Below are positions 1-9,620 of a DNA stretch of 64,000 bases, piece after piece. The stretch comes from Paludibacteraceae bacterium (GTDB taxonomy: Bacteria > Bacteroidota > Bacteroidia > Bacteroidales > Paludibacteraceae): positions 23,517 to 87,516 of the forward strand of contig JAEERP010000012.1 in the NCBI GenBank assembly GCA_016285885.1, in the 5' to 3' direction. Each line of letters begins with the position of its first letter. The first letter of the stretch is position 1. Position numbers and translations under genes: made by a program. The notes below the pieces were generated by a model that did not search any database, was not told the DNA's origin, and saw nothing but the letters and a program-made list of their open reading frames with translations.

Positions 1-3000
1 ATCGTTATGCCCCTGTGACGGATTCAGTTATGGGTGTGGTTCCGTTCAGCGTCTCTTCTGATGGAATTAAGGCGGCGGCTTCGGATAATTGCGCTTCTGA
101 TTTCACGCTGTACGTTAGTTCTGACGGCACATCGTTCTCGGAATATAATGGGACGCCTTTCTCTCTGAATGTCTTCACCCAACCAACCGTTCCTCTCTAT
201 TGGAAAGTCGCTGACCCTGAAAACAATGAGTCTGCGATCTGCACAATCGAATATGGCGTGGAACGAAACACTGAGGTGGATGGTAGCATGTATGCGATCG
301 TGCGGGATACGTTGCTGTGCGCGGGTGACCTTCCTTTCTCTTGGCATGGACACCTCTTTTCCGTGGATGGAGAACGTGCGGAGGTGGGCGCCGCCTTGCT
401 GACCGTCCGTGTGGATAGCTCATACTTCAAGGAGGAGACGGTTGTCGCTACGGAGCCTTACACTTGGCGCAATGGCGTCACCTATACCGAAAGCGTTCGT
501 GAGGATGGATTCCGCCAAGCGAATGGGGGTGGTTGCGATAGCGTATTTACTTTGAACTTGGTGATAAAGACGAATAACTCTTTGGTGGTATATGAGGCCG
601 TCTCGCCTATCGATAGCGCCGCCAACGAGGGGTGTGACTTGCGTGCTTTGGAATTGTCGCCTTGGATGCCTTCCTTCGCTTATAACGACAATAATGCTCT
701 TGATACGACGATCTATTATCGTGTGAACGGGGGCGAATGGGTGGATATGGCGGATCAATCGATGATCGAGCATGTGGCGGATAAGACCGAACTCTTTTGG
801 CGTGTGGTGGTCACGACTCAGGACACAACCTTGTCGGACGAGACGGTACGTCCTCAAATCGTACGTGTGAGAAATCTCACGGTCCCTGCCTTGGCTTGCG
901 ACGACATCTCCGCTGGCAAACGTTTTGCGGCGGTGGTGGACTCCGTGACGGGTATGTCTCATCTTTCTGTCTCCCTTGCGGATGTCTTGTCTGCAGCCTC
1001 CAGCGAATGTGCTTCTGACCTTGAGGCTTTATATAGTAATGATGGCGTTAACTTCCACTCCTATAATGGGTTGACTTTCAACCTGAATGCCTTCACGCAA
1101 ACCGAAAGGACGGTCTACTGGAAGGTGAAGAGCCTCGCAGGTGTTGAATCTGCTGTTTGTGCGGTCGACTATTCCGTGGAGCGGGCAACGGAGGTGGATG
1201 GTAAGATGTATGCGATCGTACGTGACACCTTCGTGTGTGCGAATGCTTTCCCGGTTGAGTGGCATGGCCATTCATTCGCTACCGCAGGGGAACGTGCGGA
1301 AGTGGGTGCTGCCTTGCTTGGCGTTAGGGTGGATAGCTCCTTCTACAGAAAAGATACAGTGGTCATTTGTGGTGTTAAGCAATATACATGGAGAGATGGA
1401 AACACCTATCCAAGCGGAAAGTCTTACGATCTCTCTTATACGGTGGATAACGGGGCGGGTCTATGTGATTCCGTCGTCGATGTCCATTTGATCGTCCACT
1501 CTAGAATGACGAATAAACCTTTTGGCGACACGGTACGTTACTGGGGATGCGCAGGGTTAGATTACCGTACGGTGGGCTTCTCCGCGAAACCTACGGCGGA
1601 GTATAACATGTATCGTTGGTTTGAGCAAGGACAACCAATGGTTGACGAGTATGGCGAGACGATGGATGGTGTGAGCCGTTTCTTGCTGACGTTTAATGGG
1701 TATGATAATTATGAATATATGTTGGTCGTTTCCGCATCGGATGGTTATTGCTCTGATACGACGATTATCATTACCAACTCGACGCACTCCCTTGAAACGG
1801 GTGCGCTGACACCGATGTCGCTAGACGCTAACGATAGTTGCCGGGCATACGTGCGTTTGTGGGATTATATCCCTTCGTTCAAGGATATCTGCTCGTTCAA
1901 CTTCGTGGACACAGTATGTTACTATAATCTGAACAATGCAGGTGACAAGTTATTGACCAGGTCCGATTCTGTCGAGTTCACGGATGGTGATGTGGTCTTC
2001 TGGAAAGTGGGCTATTTGGCGACGAATGATACTGTTTATACGGTTTCCAGTGACGAGTTCTTCCAAGTGGTGTCCGTCGTGGATCGTGCGGCTCCTAAAT
2101 TGGATGATTTGGGCATCTCTTACGGTAACAGGGTACATCCTGTGGCGGATTCCGTCGTGGGAGATGTGTTGGTTACGATTCCGTTGTCTGATGTTACGGA
2201 TCACCTCTCGGATAATTGTGACGCCCTTCCTGACTTGTCCATCAAATATAGTTATGATGGTGTCTCTTATAAGGATTTCTCAGGCATGAAACTCCGCCTG
2301 AATGTATATGAGGCTCCTTCTGTGATGGTTTATTATAACGTGACGGACAAGAGCGGTAACACGTTGGCCGATTCAGTCCTCTATCGCGTTGAACGAAACA
2401 CTTTGGTGGGCGAGGATTCATTCGCTGTGGTGCGGGATACCATGCTTTGCCCGGCCGAGTTGCCTTATGTATGGCATGGCCATTCCTTTGTTAAGAATGA
2501 AGAGTCTGCCGTGGTGGGTGCCGCACATCTGACGGTACGTACGTGGACGGATTTCGAGCGCTTCGATACGGTGGTTGCTTGTCATTCCTATGTGTGGAGA
2601 GACAGCGTGGAATACTTCGAGTCTACGGACACACCAGTCTGGATCGTGAAGAATGGAGAGGGTGTCTGCGACTCCGTTGTCCATCTGAATCTGACAGTGC
2701 TGAACCCTACCTATGGGGTCGACTCTGTCGTGATTTGCGTGAAGGAACTGCCGTATGAGTGGCACGGATACCAATTGAGCGGTGATTCGGTCGTGAAGAT
2801 GGAGAATAAGTTGGGTTGTGATTCCCTGGTGGATGTCAAGGTGATCGTTTTGCCTGTCTCCCGTGCGGAGATCTATGATACAGCTTGTGGCTCATATACC
2901 CTCAATGATTCAGTATATACGAAGAGCGGTGATTATGAGCAGATGCTCACTTCTAGGGTGACGGGTTGTGACTCCATCCTCACCTTACACCTCGTGGTGA

Positions 3001-6000
3001 ATCCAATCCTTACCACGACGATCCAAGAAACGGTTTGTGGCTCGTATACGCTGAATGATTCCGTGTACACGAAGAGTGGTGTTTACGAACAACGTTTCAC
3101 TTCAAGGGTGACGGGCTGCGACTCTGTCTTGACGCTCCATTTGACGGTGCTTGAGCATACTTACGGGAAGGATACCGTCACGATATGCCAAGGCATGCTC
3201 CCTTACATGTGGCATGACATGGCTATCTACGGGGATACTGTGATGCGTCTGCGCAATTATGTCGATTGCGATTCCTTCGTCGCGATCCATTTGATCGAGC
3301 GCCCTATCCCAGTCACGGAGGTTTACGATACCGCCTGTGGATTCTATTCAATGAATGGATTCGAGTATAACAAATCCGGCACTTATGAACAACGTGTGAC
3401 GGGTGCGTGGGGCTGCGATTCTGTGGTGAGGTTACATCTCGTGCTGAGGGAAGAGTCCTCGAATACGATCACTGTGAGCGCTTGTGGCTCATATACGTTG
3501 AACGACTCCGTCTATACGCAAAGTGGTGTTTATGATCAACACTTGACCTCCGCGAATGGTTGTGACTCTATCCTGACGATCGTGCTTGATATCACGCCTG
3601 CGGGTGATACGCTGATCCATGCGATCGCCAAGGGATCGTATGAATTGAATGATTCCGTCTATACCCAATCTGGCCAATATGTACAGCATATCCCTACACC
3701 GAATGGTTGTGATAGCACCGTGCGTTTGGACTTGACCATCGTCGAGGGCATCCTGACGGAAAGGAGCGAGAGTGTGTGCGAGGGTGGTATTTTGTGGGAT
3801 GGTACCTTCATCAACCAGCCTGGAACCTATTCTAAGCATTATGTGACGGCGAGGGGAGAGGATTCCACCTCTATCCTTCATCTGACGATCTTGCCTACCA
3901 TGTATAGCACGATTGTGGATACGGCCTTCTCTTTCTACATCCTGAACGATTCCGTCTATACGAAGAGTGGTATCTACAAGCAGACCCTTTTCGCTTCCAA
4001 CGGCTGCGATTCTGTCATAACGCTGAACTTGAAAGTCCTGAACTTTGTGAATGGTGTGATCAGGGATACTTCCTGCTCCTCTTTCGTCATGAACGATTCG
4101 GTCTATACGGAGAGCGGTACGTATGAGCAACATCTTACCACTCCGGACGGAAGGGACTCCACCCTCGTCTTAGAGTTGGTTATTTACCCTTCTTATGAGG
4201 TGACGCTGGATCAAACGGCTTGCGGCTCGTATACGTTGAATGATTCCGTTTATACCCAAAGCGGTCATTTCGTCCAGCACCTCCAAACTGTTACGGGTTG
4301 TGATTCCATCATCAATCTTAATTTGACGATTCGCGAGATTCCAAAGACGTTTATTTCAGATACTGTGTGCGGTGCTTATGTGCTGAACGATTCCACCTAC
4401 CAGACGAGTGGTGTGTACGAACAGCGTCTTGTCTCCGCTAGTGGCTGTGACTCTTTGATCCAATTGGATCTGACAGTTCTTCCATCCCCTCTCACGCAAA
4501 TATTCGATACGGTATGTATCTCATATCGTCTGAACGATTCGGTATACACGAAGACGGGTGTTTATGAGCAACGATTCCCCGCTGCGAATGGTTGTGATTC
4601 TATCGTCCGACTGAATTTGATCGTGCTCTCTTCTCCTTCGGGTGTCGTTTATGATACGGCTTGTGCCTCATTCACGATGGATGGGCAAATCTATACGGAG
4701 GACACTGTGGTGCAGAAGAAGGTGAACTCGCCTACTGGTTGTGACTCAATCATCACGGTACACTTGACCATCTTGCCGGTTAAGATGGACACGATCTATC
4801 GCACATCTTGCAAATCCTTCGCATTGAACGATTCCGTCTATACGAAGAGTGGCGTCTACAACCAGACCCTTGTCTCATCTTTGGGCTGTGACTCCATCCT
4901 GACGATATATCTGACCATCCTGGAGCCTACGTATGGTGCGGATACGGTGGATATCTGCGAGAATGCGGCCTCCGTGAAGTGGCATGACTTCGATGTCTCG
5001 TCCGATACTTCCCTGACGATCCGTAACCATCTGGATTGTGACTCTATCGTGGCAATCCACCTGAACAGATTGCCTGTGCGTCGGTCTGTGTTTAACGACA
5101 CATCTTGTGCCCCTTATATGTGGAATGGCACGGCGTATGAAGTCTCGGGTGATTATGACTACAAACTGACCTCATCCATCGGTTGTGACTCTATCATTAC
5201 GCTTCATCTGCATATCCTGCCGACATACGAGATCTTCAGGCTGGACAGTGCGGTTTCATATTATGAGTGGAACGGAGAGCGTTATGACTCGTCTGGCATG
5301 TATACCCAGCAGCTCGTCTCTTCGTTGGGATGCGACTCTGTCGTTACGATAGCTCTTACCATCTTGCCTCCGCCTGAGAAGACACCTGAGAAGGTGAGCG
5401 CTTGCATTTCCTATGAATGGCAAGGCATGACGTTGACCCAAAGTGGCATCTATTATGATCTGTTGAAGACTGCGGCGGGCGAGGATAGCATTGTCTCCAT
5501 CGATTTGACGATTAACCAGCCACATTATAACGAGGACACAATCCACTATACGGTATGTAGAAGTGAGTTGCCGATTGTATGGAATGATTACAGAATCTAT
5601 AGTGACACGTCTAGGGTTGTCCTCACCACGACGGCTGGATGTGACTCGTTCATCATCTTCCGATTGAATATCTTGCCGTCATTTGACACGACCGTCAGCG
5701 CCACTGCGTGTGATTCGTTCGAATGGCATGGAAGGTACTTGTATTCGAGCGGTTTATATACTGATACGTTGCACTCCATCTTGGGTTGTGATAGTATCAC
5801 GAGATTGGCTTTGACCATCCTCTCATCCTCGGTTACGGAAATCAGGAGAACACTTTGCGAGAGCGAACTGCCTGTCCGCTGGAATGAGTATGAGTTCTAT
5901 CATGACACGTTGATTGTCTTCCCGAAATCGAATGGTTGCGACTCCATCATCGATGTGAAACTTACCATCAACAAGGAGTATGACATTGTGTTCGACGAGG

Positions 6001-7115
6001 TGGCGTGCGGCGATTTCTATTGGAACGATAAGCTTTTGACGAAGTCCGGCACCTATGTCGACTCCTATTCTACGGTTGCCGGTTGCGATTCTGTGGTGAC
6101 GCTCCATCTGGTTGTTTCACATCCTTACTACGTGAGGATCGTGGATACGACAAAGGCGGGGACGATCTATGAAAAGAATGGCTTCACGGTGGAGGCGAAC
6201 CATATCGGAAATTATGAGTATGAGGTGAACCTCATGTCCCAATATGGATGCGATAGTATAGTCCATTTGTCATTGTTCGTGGATGGACGTGATATAAAGA
6301 TTAAGTGGGTGAGTGTCACGGGAGGTGCGTCTGTCTTCTTCGGAGATAAGAACATGAGCCGTAAGTTCTGCGCAGGTGATGAGTATATTGTGAACTATCA
6401 AGTCTTAGGCGGTGTGCCTGATTCATTTAAGTTCTTCTTTGACTCGGAAGAGATTGCGCAGGGCTTCCGTAACGTAGTGGGAGAAGTGAAGGAGGGCGAT
6501 GTGGGATCCATATCGTTCACTGTTCCGGATGGCATCGCTCCAGGCATGTATAAAGTGAATGTGCAGATGTTTGGTGAGGGCAAGAGCAGTAAGGTGGCTA
6601 ACCTCAAACTCCGGCTGGGATATGACGCTCGTCATGTGATGCGCATGTGGAACGATGTGGTGGTTTGTGACAACTCTCAGAATGAGTTCGTCGCTTACCA
6701 ATGGAGACGGAATAATGTGGATATTCCGAATGCTAAAGATCAGTATTTCTGTGAGTTGGGTGGTCTCAATGGCTACTATTCATTGCATGCCATTACACCG
6801 AATAATGATACTGTTTATGTCTGCGGTAAGTATTTTGAGGCATTGGATGTGCCGTTCACCATATCCACTTATCCTGTTTACACGAACAGGGGTATGACGA
6901 CGGTTTATGTACATGGTTTGCAGGAGGCTGATCTTGTGGGGGCGAAGTTGTATGTCTATACGATGGAGGGTGCCTTGAAGTACTGGACGGATATCGTGAG
7001 GATGGAGAATGAGGTCTGGGTGAACGAGGGAAGATACGTATGTGTCGTCATCTTGGCTGATGAACGAAGCGCATCATGTAAGTTCGTCTCCAAAGCGGTT
7101 GAATTGATTAAGTAA
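1..7115 (+). CDS. Giant secreted GCDS-repeat adhesin, 5'-truncated by the window
   Basis: The frame is open from base 3 with no stop upstream, so this is the 3' part of a larger gene. The GTG at 15 is not a real start: it lies inside a repeat module that recurs near 905-1370 and 2110-2570. The first 900 codons hold three copies of a long module with motifs such as YAIVRDT and WHGHSF. From about 2700 to 6290 come roughly 24 tandem units of about 48-50 aa with the pattern CGSYTLNDSVYTKSG...GCDS...LHLTV, a repeat type common in Bacteroidota surface adhesins. The last 270 residues hold a different beta-rich region ending in a strand pattern (YPVYTNRG ... GRYVCVVI ... KAVELIK) that resembles a diverged T9SS C-terminal sorting domain. 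Probably an exported, cell-surface or released adhesin; the ligand is unknown. The next gene begins 13 nt downstream and encodes an outer-membrane barrel. Confidence 0.85.
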   Translation, partial: RYAPVTDSVMGVVPFSVSSDGIKAAASDNCASDFTLYVSSDGTSFSEYNGTPFSLNVFTQPTVPLYWKVADPENNESAICTIEYGVERNTEVDGSMYAIVRDTLLCAGDLPFSWHGHLFSVDGERAEVGAALLTVRVDSSYFKEETVVATEPYTWRNGVTYTESVREDGFRQANGGGCDSVFTLNLVIKTNNSLVVYEAVSPIDSAANEGCDLRALELSPWMPSFAYNDNNALDTTIYYRVNGGEWVDMADQSMIEHVADKTELFWRVVVTTQDTTLSDETVRPQIVRVRNLTVPALACDDISAGKRFAAVVDSVTGMSHLSVSLADVLSAASSECASDLEALYSNDGVNFHSYNGLTFNLNAFTQTERTVYWKVKSLAGVESAVCAVDYSVERATEVDGKMYAIVRDTFVCANAFPVEWHGHSFATAGERAEVGAALLGVRVDSSFYRKDTVVICGVKQYTWRDGNTYPSGKSYDLSYTVDNGAGLCDSVVDVHLIVHSRMTNKPFGDTVRYWGCAGLDYRTVGFSAKPTAEYNMYRWFEQGQPMVDEYGETMDGVSRFLLTFNGYDNYEYMLVVSASDGYCSDTTIIITNSTHSLETGALTPMSLDANDSCRAYVRLWDYIPSFKDICSFNFVDTVCYYNLNNAGDKLLTRSDSVEFTDGDVVFWKVGYLATNDTVYTVSSDEFFQVVSVVDRAAPKLDDLGISYGNRVHPVADSVVGDVLVTIPLSDVTDHLSDNCDALPDLSIKYSYDGVSYKDFSGMKLRLNVYEAPSVMVYYNVTDKSGNTLADSVLYRVERNTLVGEDSFAVVRDTMLCPAELPYVWHGHSFVKNEESAVVGAAHLTVRTWTDFERFDTVVACHSYVWRDSVEYFESTDTPVWIVKNGEGVCDSVVHLNLTVLNPTYGVDSVVICVKELPYEWHGYQLSGDSVVKMENKLGCDSLVDVKVIVLPVSRAEIYDTACGSYTLNDSVYTKSGDYEQMLTSRVTGCDSILTLHLVVNPILTTTIQETVCGSYTLNDSVYTKSGVYEQRFTSRVTGCDSVLTLHLTVLEHTYGKDTVTICQGMLPYMWHDMAIYGDTVMRLRNYVDCDSFVAIHLIERPIPVTEVYDTACGFYSMNGFEYNKSGTYEQRVTGAWGCDSVVRLHLVLREESSNTITVSACGSYTLNDSVYTQSGVYDQHLTSANGCDSILTIVLDITPAGDTLIHAIAKGSYELNDSVYTQSGQYVQHIPTPNGCDSTVRLDLTIVEGILTERSESVCEGGILWDGTFINQPGTYSKHYVTARGEDSTSILHLTILPTMYSTIVDTAFSFYILNDSVYTKSGIYKQTLFASNGCDSVITLNLKVLNFVNGVIRDTSCSSFVMNDSVYTESGTYEQHLTTPDGRDSTLVLELVIYPSYEVTLDQTACGSYTLNDSVYTQSGHFVQHLQTVTGCDSIINLNLTIREIPKTFISDTVCGAYVLNDSTYQTSGVYEQRLVSASGCDSLIQLDLTVLPSPLTQIFDTVCISYRLNDSVYTKTGVYEQRFPAANGCDSIVRLNLIVLSSPSGVVYDTACASFTMDGQIYTEDTVVQKKVNSPTGCDSIITVHLTILPVKMDTIYRTSCKSFALNDSVYTKSGVYNQTLVSSLGCDSILTIYLTILEPTYGADTVDICENAASVKWHDFDVSSDTSLTIRNHLDCDSIVAIHLNRLPVRRSVFNDTSCAPYMWNGTAYEVSGDYDYKLTSSIGCDSIITLHLHILPTYEIFRLDSAVSYYEWNGERYDSSGMYTQQLVSSLGCDSVVTIALTILPPPEKTPEKVSACISYEWQGMTLTQSGIYYDLLKTAAGEDSIVSIDLTINQPHYNEDTIHYTVCRSELPIVWNDYRIYSDTSRVVLTTTAGCDSFIIFRLNILPSFDTTVSATACDSFEWHGRYLYSSGLYTDTLHSILGCDSITRLALTILSSSVTEIRRTLCESELPVRWNEYEFYHDTLIVFPKSNGCDSIIDVKLTINKEYDIVFDEVACGDFYWNDKLLTKSGTYVDSYSTVAGCDSVVTLHLVVSHPYYVRIVDTTKAGTIYEKNGFTVEANHIGNYEYEVNLMSQYGCDSIVHLSLFVDGRDIKIKWVSVTGGASVFFGDKNMSRKFCAGDEYIVNYQVLGGVPDSFKFFFDSEEIAQGFRNVVGEVKEGDVGSISFTVPDGIAPGMYKVNVQMFGEGKSSKVANLKLRLGYDARHVMRMWNDVVVCDNSQNEFVAYQWRRNNVDIPNAKDQYFCELGGLNGYYSLHAITPNNDTVYVCGKYFEALDVPFTISTYPVYTNRGMTTVYVHGLQEADLVGAKLYVYTMEGALKYWTDIVRMENEVWVNEGRYVCVVILADERSASCKFVSKAVELIK
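2700..6290 (+). repeat. About 24 tandem GCDS repeat units inside the adhesin gene
   Basis: Each unit is about 145-150 nt and ends in a GCDS motif followed by an alternating hydrophobic strand (for example LTLHLTVL). About half the units carry LNDSVYT; others carry the aromatic form (WNG, WHG, WND). A few are divergent, with GEDS or GRDS in place of GCDS. Conservation is at protein level: the codons for the same LNDSVYT residues differ at wobble positions between almost all copies. Confidence 0.85.
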
Positions 7116-7128
7116 ATAGGAGGATGGG

Positions 7129-8058
7129 ATGATGAATATGAAAAAGATTTTATTTGTCGTAACGATGTTCCTCTCCATGGGTGCCTATGGACAGGGTGAG
7201 ATACTCTCTTTCGGTGTTGGAGGAGGAGTGAATACTATATTGTTCGACCCAGTGTTGGACCGCCCTCTCGACAATGGTGTGATGAAGTCGGATGTTCCTC
7301 TTTCGCCGGGTTTTACGCTTAGCTCCCGTTATGTGTTTTTCTTCCAAAACAAGAATGTCGGTGTGGGTAGTGGCGTGGATTTCATCCAATATAGATCGAG
7401 AGCGACCCTCGACGGACGTGTGGTCACACCTTCCTATGACAATGAAAATGGGCAGTCGTTTGACTTGATCGAGACCTATATGGGGTGGAAGGAGAAGGAG
7501 TTCATCTTTGCCTTCGAGTTTCCTCTGGGACTTTACTACAAGGTTCCTTTCTCCGAAAAGGCTAATATGATCGTGGGTGCGGGCGGTAAGCTGGAGGTGC
7601 CGATATTCTCTCGCTATGAGATTTATGAAGGCTCCTACTCCGTTTCCGGGTACTATCCTCAGACGAATGTCGTCATACATGATTTGCCCCACCATGGATT
7701 TGTCAATAGCGACCCGTATGCTAGTGGGGGAATCAAGACGAAACTTGCTTTCTCCGTTTATGGCGAGATCGGACTCAATTTCTCTGTTTCTGAAAAGATG
7801 ATGTTCTATACGGGCTTGTATTGCAATTATGGATTGACGAGTGTTTTTGATGATAAGAAAAAGAGTGTGCCGGAGCTTTCGGATGATTTCTTCGTGGATA
7901 CGAAGGGTTTGTTCGCTTCCCGTATCGTGGACAAGGTACAGCTCTTCTCCGCAGGTCTGAAATTGGGTATCTCTCTGCCGTCGAATAATAGGGACCAAGT
8001 CTCTTCAGGTACAAAATCGAAGGTGGATACGACTCCACGACAGGCGAAAATTGAGTAA
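7129..8058 (+). CDS. Outer-membrane beta-barrel protein
   Basis: A 309-residue protein with an N-terminal signal peptide (hydrophobic KKILFVVTMFLSMGAYG then Q) and many amphipathic strands with aromatic ends, consistent with a Bacteroidota outer-membrane beta-barrel. Three in-frame ATGs (7129, 7132, 7138) are possible starts; a Shine-Dalgarno-like AGGAGG lies at 7118-7123. It follows the giant adhesin by 13 nt and is probably cotranscribed with it. In T9SS systems large adhesins are often followed by a PorP/SprF barrel that anchors them. This protein is in the right place and of similar size, but I do not see the usual PorP/SprF N-terminal signature, so that role is inference only. Confidence 0.75.
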   Translation: MMNMKKILFVVTMFLSMGAYGQGEILSFGVGGGVNTILFDPVLDRPLDNGVMKSDVPLSPGFTLSSRYVFFFQNKNVGVGSGVDFIQYRSRATLDGRVVTPSYDNENGQSFDLIETYMGWKEKEFIFAFEFPLGLYYKVPFSEKANMIVGAGGKLEVPIFSRYEIYEGSYSVSGYYPQTNVVIHDLPHHGFVNSDPYASGGIKTKLAFSVYGEIGLNFSVSEKMMFYTGLYCNYGLTSVFDDKKKSVPELSDDFFVDTKGLFASRIVDKVQLFSAGLKLGISLPSNNRDQVSSGTKSKVDTTPRQAKIE

Positions 8059-8076
8059 TTAAAAGTCTTTTTTTCA

Positions 8077-8107
8077 TTTGCGTTTTTCGCGGAATTTCTT
8101 AACTTTG
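8077..8107 (+). promoter_or_regulatory. Bacteroidota-type promoter for the 8175 lipoprotein gene
   Basis: TTTG at 8077-8080, a 19-nt spacer, then TAACTTTG at 8100-8107. This is an exact match to the -33/-7 consensus of the Bacteroidota primary sigma factor. The start codon at 8175 would leave a leader of roughly 60 nt. Confidence 0.8.
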
Positions 8108-8174
8108 TAAAAAAGGGGAACGTGTTTCTCCTCATTTTTCGGATTGAATATTTATAATATAAAATAAATTCACC

Positions 8175-9182
8175 ATGAAAAGAAATTATGTGTTTATATT
8201 GTCGCTAGCACTTGCAGGTTGTTTGGCTAGTTGTGATAAGGGGGGGAATTCAACTCATCAGAGTTGTGCTTCGTGTTCGGATGAGCCGGTGATGGAGAGA
8301 ATGCTGTGCGAATATGTTCCGGATGGACAGGTGGCTGTCATATATGGTAGCAATTTGAAGAATTGCGAGATCATGTTCCCAGGCGCTGATTTCCCCGCTA
8401 AGATTGAGGAGTCCTCTGATTCCAAGATCTCTGTGGTCGTTCCTGAAGGATCTGAGGATGGACAGTTGAAGATTAAGTGCGGTGATAAGGTTATCCTTTC
8501 CAAGTTCTTCTTCCGTGACAATAGGAATATTATCGTGAACTTCGATTATAGACTTGCTACTTGGGGCGGTTACAACCCATTCGACGAGAACGGTGAGCTG
8601 ATCACTGGTACGTTGGAGATGGGAACGGAAATCACTCCTTTCGCGAACAATGCTAAGTTGCCTCAGCCTTGTAGCGGCAACTACGGTTTGTTGTACGGAA
8701 AATATGACCATCCTTGGGTGATGGACCACTGTATGTACATCCAGTATGTGGCTAATCCGCAGGAGGGTGGCCGTGGCCCTATCTCTGTTGCGACGAAGGC
8801 TTTCGAATCGTATGACTTGAGCTCATTGGCTCTTAAATTTGAGGTATATGTGCCGAAAGAGATGGCTTACAAGGGCATCAAAACGGAGATCTTCTTCGGA
8901 CCTATCGATTCTCCTGACAAGCACGGTCGTGAGGTTTCCCCAATCTGTTTCTGGGAGCCTTATAAAGATTGCGAGAATGGATTCTTTACGGATACTTGGA
9001 CGACTGTCACAATTCCTTTGACTGAGTTCTGGCATGGCACGAAGAGCGACACGGATCCGTTCGAGGGTAATTTCGACTTGAAGAAGGCTACGAACTTGAG
9101 TTTCTTGCAGTTCGGTCAGCCAGAAGGCGAACCTCAAATTATGATGTGCGTGGATAACTTCCGCGTGGTTCCGCTTCATTGA
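8175..9182 (+). CDS. Surface lipoprotein with TIG-like N-terminus, probable glycan binder
   Basis: 335 residues. The signal peptide leads to a lipobox; LAGC ending at Cys16 and LASC ending at Cys20 are both candidates, and Cys20 is followed by DKGG as in many exported Bacteroidota lipoproteins. After a Ser/Cys-rich linker, residues about 45-115 look like an IPT/TIG beta-sandwich (VAVIYGSNLKN ... KISVVVPEG). The remainder is a beta-rich module with conserved tryptophans (TWGGYNPF, FWEP, TDTWTTVTIPLTEFW) resembling the C-terminal domain of surface glycan-binding proteins. No SusC/SusD pair or glycoside hydrolase is adjacent, so a role in glycan uptake is not supported by context. It has its own promoter and a strong terminator. 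Confidence 0.65.
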   Translation: MKRNYVFILSLALAGCLASCDKGGNSTHQSCASCSDEPVMERMLCEYVPDGQVAVIYGSNLKNCEIMFPGADFPAKIEESSDSKISVVVPEGSEDGQLKIKCGDKVILSKFFFRDNRNIIVNFDYRLATWGGYNPFDENGELITGTLEMGTEITPFANNAKLPQPCSGNYGLLYGKYDHPWVMDHCMYIQYVANPQEGGRGPISVATKAFESYDLSSLALKFEVYVPKEMAYKGIKTEIFFGPIDSPDKHGREVSPICFWEPYKDCENGFFTDTWTTVTIPLTEFWHGTKSDTDPFEGNFDLKKATNLSFLQFGQPEGEPQIMMCVDNFRVVPLH

Positions 9183-9208
9183 TTCGATTACTGAATTATA
9201 GACTATGG

Positions 9209-9240
9209 GAGGCTGACAGAAGATGTCGGCCTCTTTTTTT
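9209..9240 (+). terminator. Rho-independent terminator after the lipoprotein gene
   Basis: Arms GAGGCTGACA (9209-9218) and TGTCGGCCTC (9224-9233) form a 10-bp stem with one G-T pair and a 5-nt loop, followed by seven T. Confidence 0.9.
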
Positions 9241-9280
9241 CGCAAATTTGAAAAATCCAAAAACGAAATTTAAAAAGTAC

Positions 9281-9310
9281 AAAAAGGGAGGGCAGGCGTC
9301 CTCCTTTTTT
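9281..9310. terminator. Second terminator-like hairpin, possibly bidirectional
   Basis: A5G3AGG at 9281-9291 pairs with CCTCC and T6 at 9300-9310, with one bulged G. A-tract and T-tract flanks mean it could act in both directions. It lies 40 nt beyond the previous terminator. Confidence 0.55.
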
Positions 9311-9473
9311 ATTTGGGAACAGCACAAAAAAAACACAAACTATCTTCAAAAAAAACTTGAAAGATAATTTGTAAAATCAATTTTTTGTGTATTTGTAATG
9401 CGATCGGAGAGCGATTGCAAAGGGAAACTGATGTCCTGGATAGTAGGACAAACAACCCAAAGAATTTGATACA

Positions 9474-9545
9474 ATGCAAGTTGAAATAGTAATTGTAATC
9501 AAAGACGGGAAGATTGAGGTGAAGAAAGTAACCATCAAGTCTTAA
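9474..9545 (+). CDS. Possible 23-aa small protein
   Basis: An ATG ORF of 23 codons encoding MQVEIVIVIKDGKIEVKKVT and three more residues. The alternating hydrophobic/charged pattern looks like two short beta-strands (VEIVIVI, KIEVKKVTI) with a DGK turn. A G/C-rich inverted repeat (GGGGAG then CTCCCC) follows at about 9555-9575. No homologue is recognised. It may be translated or may be chance; the orderly composition and clean boundaries are the only support. Confidence 0.35.
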   Translation: MQVEIVIVIKDGKIEVKKVTIKS

Positions 9546-9620
9546 CGCAAGATAGGGGGAGATTCGGCTCCCCCCTCTATCCTTTGGGTTGTCACGCAAA
9601 AATAAACATTTTGGACGAAT

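Noticed and set aside
3489..4133. Minus-strand 214-aa ORF inside the adhesin repeats
   Set aside because: Repeated pattern merely mirrors the GCDS units; not a separate gene.
2860..5350. Regular DNA repeats that could suggest a CRISPR array
   Set aside because: The period (about 147 nt) is coding, copies differ at the DNA level, and there are no fixed direct repeats with unique spacers.
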